From: Macrotrachela quadricornifera
Taxonomy: Eukaryota; Rotifera; Eurotatoria; Philodinida; Philodinidae
Assembly (NCBI GenBank): GCA_022393335.1
Contig: JAJEKB010020615.1
Location: forward strand, 411,218-475,217
Reading direction: 5' to 3'
DNA: 64,000 nt
Made by a program: the position numbers and the translations under genes. The notes beneath the pieces are model-generated. The model was not told the origin of the DNA. It ran no database searches and worked only from the letters and a program-made list of their open reading frames with translations. Shown piece after piece: positions 21,092-33,140 of the stretch (positions are counted from its first letter, which is position 1; each line of letters opens with the position of its first letter).

Positions 21092-23890
21092 TTATTTATA
21101 CCACATGATTTGAACTGATTGAGTATTAACTGAATCAGGACCAATATAAATATTAAAGATTCCTTCTTCCCAAATATAATTAAGATGTGAATCAAAAAAT
21201 TTCAAATCATCTGTTGTAATAACAAATGAAATTTCTTTACATTCTTCAGTTCGAAGAAATACTTTTTGAAAATTTTTTAATTCACGCACAGCTCGTGTTA
21301 CACTTGCAACTGGGTCATTAATATATAATTGAACTACTTCTTCCCCATCGTATGCACCTGTATTACTTAACACCATACGGATAGTTAAACGATCAGAATC
21401 ACCATGAAGTTCAGTTTTGTCAACATTTAATGGACCAAAAGTAAATGTTGTATAACTAAGACCATAACCAAATGGATATAAAGGATCATTTGATATATCT
21501 ATATAACGACTCTACAAATGAGAGAAATTTCATTTAATAAAAGAAGAAAACAGAATCTTTTATATTTTTACTTTATCTTTTTGGTTAGGATTACTGGAAT
21601 TATATGGTCGTCCAGTATTTTTATGATTATAATAAAGTGGAATTTGTCCAACAGAACGTGGAAATGTTGCTGTTAATTTACCCGCTGGATTATAATAACC
21701 AAAAAGTACTTCTGCTATAGCATTTCCTGTTTCTGTACCAGCAAACCATGTTTCTAAAATAGCTGTTGCATATTGATCTTCCCATGTTAATGTTAATGGT
21801 CGTCCATTCATTAATACAATCACAACAGGTTTACCTGTATTAAATAATGCTTGAAGTAATTTTTGCTGACAGATTGGTAATCCAATATCAGCTCGACTTG
21901 CTGCTTCACCTGACATACCTTGCGTTTCGCCAACAACAGCAACAATAACATCAGATTTTTGTGCAGTTTGAAGAGCTTCATCAATCATTTGTGTAGCTGT
22001 TCGATTATCTAAAATAATATTACCACCATATGCGTTTAATAATTTTAACATTTTTATATCTTCCAAAAGATTTGATCCTTTAACATGTAAAACTTGAATA
22101 TTGTTTCCCATAAGTTGATTAATACCTTCAAGAACACTAACTGTTTGATTCCACTCACCAGCTGCACTCCATGCACCAAGTAAATTTATATGATCATCAG
22201 CTAATGGACCAACTAAAGTAATAGTTAAATTCGTTCTTGATAATGGTAAGATTTGTTTATCATTTTTCAAAAGAACAAAAGAACGACGTGCAAAATCTCT
22301 TGCTGCTAAACGATTTTCTTTTGTAAATATATCTGTTTGTGCACGTGATTCATTAACATAATGAAATGGATCATCAAGTAAACCTAATTTATATTTTGCT
22401 TCTAGAACACGACGACATGCTTGATCAATTGTTTGTTCACTTATTTTTCCTTCTTGTAAAGATTGATTTAATGTTGTTAGAAATCCTTCAGAAATCATAT
22501 CCATTTCAACTCCTGCATTTAATGCTCTCGCACTAACTTCTTGTAAATTTCCTAAACCATGAGCAATCATTTCACCAATTGCATCATAATCTGACACAAC
22601 AAATCCAGTAAAATTCCATTGATTACGAAGCAAATCATATAATAACCATTGATTACCTGATGATGGAACACCATTTATTTCATTAAATGATGTCATAGCA
22701 CTGCCAGCGCCCGCTTCAACTGCTGCACGATATGGAGGAAGATAATATTCATACATTCTTATAAGACTCATATCAACAGTATTGTAATCGCGACCACCTT
22801 CTGCTGCACCATATAAACCAAAATGTTTAAAGCATGACATAACTGTATCGACAAGACTTAAATCATTTCCTTGATATCCACGTACCATAGCAGCAGCTAC
22901 TTGACTACCTAACCAAGGATCTTCACCTGCACCTTCAAGAATTCTTCCCCAACGTGGATCACGTGCTATATCTACCATAGGTGAATATACCCAATTAACA
23001 GCATCAGCAGTTGCTTCTCGAGCTGCAATACGTGCACTTCGTTCAATTAATGTTAAATTCCATGTTCCACTTAAAGCAAGAGGAATAGGAAAAATTGTTT
23101 TATGTCCATGAATAACATCAAAACCAAAGAGAAGTGGTATTTTTAGACGTGTATTATTTATTGCAAGTTCTTGTAATTCACGAATAGCTTGTGGAGTATA
23201 AATATTTAATACGGCACCGACTTCACCACGAGAAATTTTCTTTCTTAGATTATCACGTTTAATTGGATCATCGGCATTAAAATTAACACTGAGAAGATTT
23301 AATTGACCAATTTTCTCGTCTAATGTCATTTGAGATAGAAGTGTATCAACGACAGAAGATTTCATACGTTCATCATATTTTGATTGACTCTGTTTTGTAT
23401 CTATTGTTAAAACGATTTGATAATTCATTATTATCTCTTGTGATCGTTCAAATGATAATGGCAAACGAATTTTTTTGTAAATAGTTTTATAATCTGGTGA
23501 TGTTACTCGTAATAAAACTTTCTCATTAAAGTGTATTATTATATTGGTTAAGTTAAAATAACCATAAGAATTTGGATGATGAAGATCAGAACATATTAAT
23601 TGATGATTTGAATATATGTGAATAATTTCAACATTTGCATCACTTATACTCTTTTGACAACGTGTTGTATAATCTAGTAAACGACCAGTAATAGATATTT
23701 GACGTGTATTTGTCACTGGAAAATTCGATGTATTACATAATTGTCGTGATTGAATAAATTCATTTGCTGTTAATTGAATTTCATCATTTAATGTTAATTC
23801 ACATTCATTTGTTCGTACTTGTAAAATGAAAATTTGTAGTAGAATAGCCAAACATATGAATATCTTCATGTTTGAGTATATTTCATACAA
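21092..23890 (-). CDS. Secreted GH3 beta-glucosidase, BglX-like, copy B (complete)
   Basis: Two exons, 23890-21572 and 21511-21092, with a 60-base phase-0 intron, give 912 residues. The alternative start at Met8 (23869) gives a cleaner signal peptide. After it come a transthyretin-like module (about 60-145) and a full BglX-type GH3 enzyme: N-terminal barrel with DPRWGR (311-316), KHFGLYG (355-361) and nucleophile D434 in GFVVSDY; a second alpha/beta domain with PLADDHINLLGAWS; and, in exon 2, the fibronectin III-like end starting SNDPLYPFGYGLSYT. The family hydrolyses terminal beta-glucosides outside the cell or in the periplasm; here extracellular or lysosomal action is likely. Several N-x-S/T sites fit a secreted protein. 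The gene is the intact sister of copy A. The bacterial-type sequence suggests horizontal origin. Confidence 0.96.
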
Positions 23891-24028
23891 ATAAAATATT
23901 TGTGAGATTCTTATTATTTACTTTGGATGTTTTTATTCTTCAAATAAGTAGTGAAAATTTTTGAGATATCTGAAACAAACAAATAGGCATGTTTCTTCTA
24001 GTGTTACAATACATAGAAAATATCAAAA

Positions 24029-24930
24029 GGGAAAGTGATAAGATCATAAAATGGCTCCCAGAACTTTTTACACCAGACCTCTTATTATTTTATACTAACT
24101 GAAAGATTTCATTAAGATAAGCATTTTTGGTGACAAAAATTTTTATTTTTTTTCACGGACAAATATAAATAGAGAGAAAGAGTAAACAAGATTTGTTTTA
24201 CTTCAAATAATAGATGATATGTTCCTTCAACATTGCTATAAATATCAAGTTGTTTCGATTTTATAGGCCAAATACGACCTGAAAAATCTCATAAAATCAT
24301 CTTTTTAATTATAGACTCGTCTGGTGTAGATCTTCGATCTTTGTAACGATAAAAGCAAACATCACCATTTTTTTACCACTAAGAGTTCTTTTCATTAGCT
24401 AAAAAATGCACTCATTACAGTTAAGAAAACGTTGGGGGAAGACTTCTTTATAAAGACACACACCATCAACGAAGTGCTAATTTTGACTAAAAATCAGTAA
24501 TATTTCGTGTACTTGTCCACCATTGTCACTCAGAATAAAGAAAATCAACGTTAGAATCGTGTGTGCGAGTCTATTATTAAAAAGATGATTTTTTGAGTTT
24601 TTCTAGGTCGTATTTGGTCTATAACATCGAAACAATTAAAGCAAAAAAACTTGATATTTATAGCAATGTTGAAGTAACATATCATCTACTATTTGAAGTA
24701 AAAAAAAATCTTATTTACTCTTTCTCTCTATGTGAATAGGTATGCCATACTATATTGGTTAAAAAAACATCGAATATTGCCGTTTCTCAAATGTTTTATT
24801 TGTTCGTGAAAAAATAAAAATTTTCGTCACCAAAAATGCTTATCTTAATGAAATCTTTCAATTGATATAAAATAATAAGGAGTCTGGAGTAAAAAGTCCT
24901 ACGGGCCATTTTACGATTTTATCACTTCCC
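24029..24930. mobile_element. Foldback element inserted in duplication copy B
   Basis: The outer ends are GGGAAAGTGATAAGATC at 24029 and its inverted counterpart ending ATCACTTCCC at 24930. Arms of about 350 bases share the words TTTCATTAAGATAAGC and AATAGTAGATGATATG-like segments in inverted orientation. The sequences on either side line up with contiguous DNA near 12500 beside GH3 copy A, so the insertion happened after the duplication. No protein is encoded. Confidence 0.75.
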
Positions 24931-25159
24931 CTCCTTTTCTTTTTTATATGTAATGATATTAAGAATAACGCTTCATCTCTCTGTAATATCGATTCACTTT
25001 TAAGCCGGTGTTATAATAAGAAAACTTCGATTAAAAGTACTTTTTATAGTATATGACAACAAATATAATGTCATATTTATTTTTAATGGTTGTTCACCAG
25101 TTGATGTTCTTTACTCGCCTTTCTTTCTTCCGTTTTTCCTCATCGATTTTGATACTTAA

Positions 25160-25520
25160 CCATATGCTCATATTAAAGTAACTAAAATTAATCGCTTCGA
25201 AATAAAATAGATGTACAAAAGGGAAGTTCAATGAATCTTTGTTTCATCAAATGTTCGAAATAATCGTCCTCATTATTCACGCACAATTGTATTTATTCAA
25301 TGCATTTATCGAAAGTCTTCTTGTATTCTTCTGTATCTATAAAATTCATGAATTTGATTATAGCATGACGGAATGACTCGAAATTGTCTTGATTATCCAA
25401 GATTCGTTGTGTTACCTACTCTTCATCAACGTCAAATTCGTGAAAGTATAGTGAACTTTCACGAACTGGTGAGATTTCAGAAAGTGTGTTGGCGAAAGTG
25501 CTATTCGATGAAAGTCTTAT
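25160..25520 (-). pseudogene. Unknown gene fragment, duplicate of 12750-13010
   Basis: The minus strand encodes a homologue of the fragment beside copy A: DNQDNFESFRHAIIKF and FDKCIE followed by IQLCVNNED, but with two in-frame stops, one before VTQRILDNQ and one after FDKCIE. It reads further upstream than copy A, with SSLYFHEFDVDEE. An 11-base palindrome, TTCGTGAAAGT with its complement, lies at about 25437-25465 inside it. The family is unknown to me. Confidence 0.45.
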
Positions 25521-25574
25521 TGGCAAGATCTAGAATTATGAGCTACGTATAAGAGTCAAAGCTTAACTTTGAAC

Positions 25575-26556
25575 AACCTTAGTCCATTCTCCCTTGTCTA
25601 ATCCCCTGGGAATCGCTGAGGATTGTTTAGGGAGTGGCTTAAAAAGTACAGAATGCGTCATTATAGATCAATACATGACATATTTCTGTGATATTATCAC
25701 TGGAATTTTGTTTCCACTAAAGTACATCGATAGATAGGTGGAATTGCATTTAACAATAAAACCTTTAATAGCTGCATATACTTGATGAAGACAAATAGAG
25801 CCATTGAGATAAAGAAGAGTATTATCATTATCATCAGTATCTGTTGAATAGTCTAACTCAGAAGTGAGATTTATTTCATTGTCAATATAATCATCATTGT
25901 TCTTACTGTGTATAAAAGAATTTAGTTCAACTTCATCATTCAAAACATTCATTTCATATTCATTCATTAGTATTATATTCTCTTTTTGATGAACGCTAAT
26001 ATTATTACCTTACTGAGAAAGAGTTATATCCGTGCTTTGAAGACGATCGGATACATTACTGATGCATTAACGACAAACTCTACAACGTTCAGCATTAATA
26101 TTGATGCTCATATTTAAAAATATCTGGAATGTAACTAAACGATTAAGCTGATATAAAAATATTCATTAAATCAAAATTAGATTTCAGTTCATCAACTTGT
26201 AGAATAGAAATTCTGTAAAGAAAAAATAAAAATATTGGACGATAACTTACTTTCATGAAAAAAAAAACTGTTTTAATAGTGAAACTTTAATTCATAGTTC
26301 CTATATATATTATATTAAAAACAAAGGTGTTTTTATTTTACCTTCTAGCTTGAAATGAATATGTCTAATACTTTTACGTCAGTGTCTTTCTTCTTTTGTA
26401 CCAGCCAGACGTTTCTCTACAGCGAATCATATGACTGTATTCAAAAATATATATACTAGTAGTATCCATCCAAAACATTTATGCACTTAACATAATTAGA
26501 TCATTAAAAGAAAACTCCCCAGGGATCCTTTGGGGCAGATTGGACTAGAGAAGGTT
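25575..26556. mobile_element. DNA transposon remnant with AACCTT...AGTCCA ends
   Basis: The left end reads AACCTTAGTCCATTCTCCC and the right end, inverted, reads AACCTTCTCTAGTCCAATCT; both then carry a CCCTGGG word. Inside, the minus strand has a 99-residue acidic frame (25668-25967) with LLYLNGSICLHQVYAAIKGF, and upstream near 26090 a cysteine segment (ERCRVCR, then a stop, then CISNVSDRLQ). These look like the N-terminal regions of a zinc-finger-bearing transposon protein, now broken. The identity of the superfamily is uncertain. Confidence 0.45.
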
Positions 26557-29274
26557 ATATTTGATTTAAAAATGTCAAATGAAACTAACGACATTACCGT
26601 AGGTTAATGTATTATATGAAAATTTTCGTTATCTATGTTTTTTTCTAGTTACATAGATAACTAGGTATACTTACGATGAAATTTAACACTGAAATATATT
26701 AAAGTAGTTTTAGTATATTTTGAGGACAAACTATCTTACCTATTTATATTCCATGAAATTAATAGTCTTTTTTTAGATAATATTTATTTACGTGAATCAA
26801 TCAACCGTGCTATTTCATACACATCATGATGATGAGATCGATATGGACGAATATTTTTCGAACACTTTTTTCTTCATCACGTTACACTATACAGTTTTGT
26901 CTTTTCTTTTAATTTTTTGTTCGATACAAGAGAAAAACAAAAGTGTATATTTATACTGCATAGTCCTTTTACTAGATTTTTTTTTCTGTTATTCTGTATT
27001 TCTTCCAAGCATGAATCAATAGTTTTTTTCCAATGATATTATTTGAATATCTGATGCATTTTCTTTGCTAGTGTATATTATCTTTCCCTTTTCTTCTGAT
27101 CATTCTTTGATATTTAAATTTACGTATGCACATTTATATGATTGAGAAGACTATAAGACAATAGTCTTTTATCATCAAACCTAACAATATCTTATAAATT
27201 AAAATAAAAGCTGAAATTTTATTTTGATAAAATCAATACAAATACTACAGAAATGTTAACTAAAGAAATAGATGAATAATTTTCTAATTTTATAAGAGCA
27301 TTGAAAATATTCTATTCAAAATGATAAAATCCTAATGAGATTTGGTCGAATGTCAAGAAATTTCATTGTTATATGTTGTGACATCTATGTCCGATCAATA
27401 TAAAATCACTTTATGTGAATTTGGAAAATTAATAATATTAATTAATTAAAAATTCATGAAACTAATCTTAGAATCAGATTCTTCGACCTCGATCATCTTT
27501 TGGTAAAGATTTTCGTAGGATGTATTACTGAGATTTCATTAGTTTAGCGCATACCAAATTCCGATTGGCTTGAATAGACAGATAGTCCTTATGCATTTTT
27601 TAACATCCGTGTAACTCTTTCTTTCAGAAAAGGGAATAATTATTTTATCAAATTTTGAAGATAGTTTTGATGACTATTTATATCAAGTTTGATCGTTTTC
27701 AACAATTTGTTAAAAGATTTTTTCAAGTTTTTTTCGAAAAACTTTTTGGACATCCTGGAAACTACATGAGCTAATCATTCTCCATCTTTTTAATCTGTTG
27801 AAATACGTTCGATAGGCTTAGTTAGCCAAGAATTGCATGCTATCACACCTGGCGAATATGGTGGGTATGATATGATATTGATGTCTTCTTCTGTCATATA
27901 ATTGAGAACATTGGATGAGTATGAAGGCAACGATATTTGTCAAGCAATTTAGTATATTTCATTAATAGAAGGCTTTCGACAAGTTCTAACATAATATCTG
28001 TGACGACATACAGTCAGTTTATACGATTTTCAGGATATCTAAAAATTTTTGACAAAAACATTAAAAATCCTTTTAACAAATTTTTAGAAAGGATGGAACG
28101 TGGTATAAATATTCATAACAACTATCCTCAAAATTTGAAAGAAAACAAAATATTTATGAAATGCATCCTGAAAAATATCTAAAAACCATATTTCAAGATT
28201 CTCGAAAAACTCTCGAGGTAAATAATCTAGGCATTCTTGAAGTTTGTACGAGGTACCTCGAAGTTTCCTTTTTTTTAGGAATAAGATAGAGACCTGTAGT
28301 TTCCGTTGTTCAATAGCCAAGGACAAGAGGCATTTTTTCCCTAGCTAAGTCTTTTTTGAAGAGCAATTTCTAAGTCGATTTCTCAAGGATCATATCAATA
28401 AATGGAGTTAGTCAAAAAATTATATGGACAGTAGAAAGCAACTTTACAAAGTGTAAAATACTACTAGAACACAAAGTGACGGAAGTCTAAACGATATAAA
28501 CGGCGTTTTGATTGACTCTATTTATTGTCATGACCTTAGGACACAGGTTTTTGATGAAAAATAAGTATTGTGAAAACATTCTAAATATATATAGGTTGAC
28601 TCAGCCTTTAGTGAAGATCCAAATATGTAAAAGAATAATAGGCTTCCATGCAAGTTTTGAAATATCCAACCTACTTTCGCAAATATTCTATAAGAAATCG
28701 ACTTCGACATTGTTCTTTAGAAACAACTTTGCTAATGAAAAGATGTCTCTATGTCTTAGATATCGATCACACAGTCACTTGAATTAAGCACTTCTGTATC
28801 ATTTAACTCTATTAGAAATAAATAAAAATCTATCTAATTTTCGTAAATTTCCCGATAATATTTCATTAATTGATTTTATTAAATAGAAACAGTATTCATT
28901 GATCATTCTTTTATGAAAAAAAGTCTTAATTGCGAGTAAAAATTACCGCTTGTTCAATCGATGATGGATGTCAACAATAACAAAGATCATTATATATATA
29001 TATATCAATAAAATGGCTGATTCTCTTTTCCTCTATCAACTAATGTTTATATGTCACCAATGAATGTTTCAACTTCTCTTTTTTCTTCGAACATTAATTT
29101 ATAAAAATATAGATGTTCATTTTAAATAGATAAACATTGTTCAATAATGTTCATTCAACCTTAACGAATGACCTTTTCTTTCGTTTAAAATAAATCAAAT
29201 CAATTATTCATTAGATTTGAACTTATATTTTTCGAAATAAGTTCATAAACGAATTTTATCTTGACAACAAAAAA
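26557..29274. other. Intergenic, nothing firmly recognised
   Basis: A+T-rich DNA with a short TATATATA microsatellite near 28985. Open frames at 26792, 27937, 28084, 28512 and 28528 overlap one another on both strands and lack motifs. The last few hundred bases before 29275 are presumably the promoter region of the TRPA-like gene. Confidence 0.5.
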
Positions 29275-31647
29275 ATGCGTCGTAATACATATAGTTTAAT
29301 ATTACCATCAAATAAAAGACGATGTCATTCAATATCATCATTAAATTTAAATCATCAATCATCACATCATATTGTTCAAAGTGCATTACATACTTGTTTA
29401 AGTCAAAATATATTTGATGATGATTTTGATAATTTTAATAGATTTAAACGACGAAAATCCAGTATACAATGTGCTAAAGTTATTGTTATTGAATATTCAT
29501 CATGTCGAAATCGTTCTAATAAAGAATTAATTCGAGCTGGTAATCGTTTAACACCTATTATAAATAAAGAATATTCTTCATCTAAAGGTGAAACATTAAT
29601 TCATTTATCAGCTCGTCTTGCTCATGAAAATATATTAAAAAGATTAATTCAAGAAACATCATATGCAACAAGATTAACAAATGATAAAGGTCAAACACCA
29701 TTATTATGTGCTATACAAGCATCATCTTCATCAACAGCAACATTTTTAATGGATATTGATCCACTTACAATAACAGTTTGTGATAATGATTATAATTCTG
29801 TATATCATTATGCATGTTATTTATCTAATGATATTGTTTTATCTCGAGCACTTATTCTTATTAAACGATTAAATAGTCATCATGAAAAAATTCAAGTAAA
29901 AATATCTTTGTTTTTTTTTTTTTAAAATAAATATTTTTAATTAAAGGCATTAACACGTCTTATTGAAGAAAATAAAGATGGAAAAACAGCATTTTTACTA
30001 TCAATTGAAAAAGGAAGTGTACGATGTAATCGATTATTTTTATCAAATAATTATTTATTAAATAATTTAATAGATATGTCATTATTTTTAAATAGTAAAT
30101 CTGTTCGTTGTGCAATAGATAATCATCAAATTGATATTGTTTCATATTGGTTATCAGATTGGAATTGTTTTGAAATTTTATTAAATATTTATATTTGTTC
30201 ATTTAATATATTAGAATATTCAATTGAATATGAAAAAAATGATTTTATTCGATTATTTATTTGTCAACATATACCATTAGAAAATATTTATCTTAAAAAA
30301 AAATATAAAAATTTTTTAAATCATTTTAATAAAAATGATGGTTTAACACCAATTCAACGTCTTTTAAATCGAAATAATCTTGTACATTTAGTTCCATTTA
30401 TTCTTGATAATAATAGAGTTGATTTATCAATTATTGATGATTGTTTATATAATTGTCCAAGAAAAAATCAATCTTTTTATGGTTTTAAAGATAAATCTTG
30501 GTCTATAAAATCTTGGTTAAATCAACATCCATTAAGTATAATTGCTCAAGTTTCACATAATTCAATTGATGATCATTCACTTGTTCATCTTTGTGTTGAT
30601 TTAAAATATCAATTATTTGGAAATCTTCTTTATTTTCTAATAGCTTGTGGACAAATAATATATGTTACATTATATACAGGTATCGTTATTTCATCTCCAA
30701 CTCCATCAATTCAATCAACAAATTATTATTCATTTATTAATAATACATGTAATGATATATGTTTTAAATTAAGTAATCATGAAAAAAATCCTCTTCAAAG
30801 TGATAAAACAATTCTTCGAATATCTCGTATATTACTTATTATTCTTTCTTGTTTAACTTTATTTAAAGAAATTTTTCAAATAATAATTGATAAAAATAAA
30901 TATTTTAAAAAATTATTTATTAATTTACTTGAAATTCATATGTATGTAAGTTTTAATTAATTATAATATATGAAGTTTTGTTTATAAAATAAATTAAACT
31001 AGATAAGTGGAATAATTTATGGATTAGATTTAAATGAATGTACACGTCGAACAGGTATTCGTTGTCATATACAATGGGAAATAGGTGCAATAGGTCTTTT
31101 ATCTGTATGGACATCATTATTACTTGTATTAATGCAAGGAATTAAATTTGGTAAACATGGTCTTTTATTTATAACAGTTTTATTAAGTAGGAGAATTTGA
31201 TTTAAATTCAACATTTTTTCCAAATAATCAACCAATGAAAGGTTCGGAAGGTGCATTGCTAGTTTTTTCAGCATTTATTTTTACAATGTTTATTGTTATG
31301 TCAAATATAATGGTAAGATATAAATAATTCGAAATATTTCTATTTATTTATTTTAAAAAAAACTCAGGATAGCCTTGCTGTAGCTGATGTAAAAGAATTT
31401 CGTTTAAATGCTAAACGAGAACATTTACGTGCACGTATTGAAACAATTTTACATCTTCAATCAAAATTTGGTTTTATATGTGAATATTGTTCAAATAAAT
31501 TTTATTATTAAAAAACAAAATCAATTAAAAGAATATTTTGAAGATTCAACACTTCGTACACATAATCAATTAAGAAGAATTGTTCTTCAATTACATACAC
31601 AAATTGAAGATCTTAAAAGATATTTTGATCAAATTTTTTTAAATTAA
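29275..31647 (+). CDS. TRPA-like ankyrin-repeat cation channel, frame-broken near the pore
   Basis: Exons 29275-29895, 29947-30945, 31003-31312 and 31368-31647 follow GT-AG borders. Residues about 105-360 contain ankyrin-type repeats (KGETLIHLSARLAHENILK, NDKGQTPLLCAI, NDGLTPIQRLL). The membrane part begins with HPLSIIAQVSHNSIDDHSLV and segment S1 near 434-456, with S2 near 496-520. After the pore come the GEFD element and the TRPA-style FIVMSNIMDSLAVADVKEF. Such channels pass cations in response to irritants, heat or touch. Two defects are visible. The sequence jumps from the S4 region (FGKHGLLFITVLL) straight to GEFD at 31186, losing S5 and part of the pore and shifting frame. A stop at 31509-31511 cuts off the coiled-coil tail, which remains open in another frame to 31647. 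It is either a recent pseudogene or an assembly error. The N-terminus is also short for TRPA. Confidence 0.7.
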
Positions 31648-31952
31648 TTTTTTTATCTTTTTTTTTTTATTATAATAAATAATTAGTCTAGAATTTCTAA
31701 TATTCATTATTAGTATTTATTAAAATAGAATGAAAATAAGATTAAAGATATTGTATTTTTCTTACGATCTTAATGATAAAATAGATCAAATAAAACTAGT
31801 TATTTCTATTATTACATATTTGTTTTCAATCGTAATTATTTAGTAATGGTTGAATAGTTTTTATTTTTTCTTTTCTATTAATTAATGACCTCGAAATATA
31901 GCGCACATGTTTAAAAATAAAATAAAATAAATGTTTATATATAATTGTTATT

Positions 31953-33140
31953 CTAGAAATAACTATTAATAAAATACGGATATTGCATATATGGTTCAAG
32001 TAATTGTCTTTCATATTGTTGATCAGCATTTTGAGTTAAATAATATCGAGCTAAACTTGATATAAGTGGTGATGGACTTTGACCAAGCATATATTGTTCA
32101 GCAGGAGATTGACCACCATAAAGTAACATTGGATTTAAATTTTGTCCACCATAATATTGATTTGGATATCCACCCATAGAATTTTGAAGATAATCATCAA
32201 AATAAGTTTGTTGAGGATATTGATTATAATTTTGATAATTTAATGATGTTATTGCAGGTATATCTGGTTTTATTATTGGAGGATAATTATTGCCCATTGT
32301 CCATGGATTAGGAGGAGGTTGATTTAACCATAAATTATTTTGTTGAAAATTTCTATACAAAAAAAAAATCAAAATTTTTTAAGATTTAAAAGAAAAAAAA
32401 ACAAACTAACCCTGCTCCTATTGCAGATTTATTCAGTGCTAATACACTATTAATAGGAGAAAATCTCATATCAAAAACAAAAAATATTAATGATAGAAAA
32501 CAGATTATTGTAACAATAAGACCAGCAATCCCATTCCACCATGCCCAATCACGATAACCTGTATGATTATTTCGACCTTGAGCAGACATAAGACCCAAGG
32601 ATGCAGATATAAATACAACTAAATAAATAAATAATATTTATTTATATTTATTTATTTATTTATTTCAACATACTGGCAATAAATAAAAGACCAGCAGCAG
32701 CAAAAAACAGTATTTCATAATTTAATTTAATGATATCCATAAAACCAAGTATACCAGCTGCAATAAGAAAAGCAGCAAATATATAAAATATTAATGATAT
32801 TATTTCTAATGCTTGAGAACTTCGAACATAACCTATAATAAAAAATAAATATTAATTATATATATATATATAAATAAAATATATCTATACTTGGTTTAGA
32901 ACTATCAAATACTGAATTAACAACACTTGATGTATATGTTCCATCAGACCATCGATTACAAGCACCTCCTGCTGATGTATCACAAACTCTCCAAAGACCA
33001 AAACGAATAGGCTGATCAATATAAGTTATCCATGGAAGTCCTCCAAATGAAACTAAATTAAGAACAAGATAAGATATTGTTGATAAGACAATAACAGCTA
33101 ATAAAAATCGTCCAAGACCAGTTTGTGGAAGTAAAACCAT
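31953..33140 (-). CDS. Claudin/PMP22-like four-pass membrane protein with a Tyr/Pro/Gln-rich tail
   Basis: Exons 33140-32891, 32832-32674, 32618-32411 and 32352-31953 join in frame into 338 residues. There are four hydrophobic segments: TM1 around 12-33, TM2 starting at ALEIISLIFYIF, TM3 around YEILFFAAAGLLF, and TM4 around GIAGLIVTIICFLSLIFF. The first outer loop has the claudin/PMP22 pattern W37, GLW (48-50), C53 and C61. This family builds cell junctions or membrane microdomains. The last exon encodes a cytoplasmic tail of about 130 residues rich in Tyr, Pro, Gln and Asn (PNPWTMGNNYPP, QYYGGQNLNP), unusually long for a claudin. It faces the TRPA-like gene tail to tail, with about 300 bases between stops. 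Confidence 0.85.
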
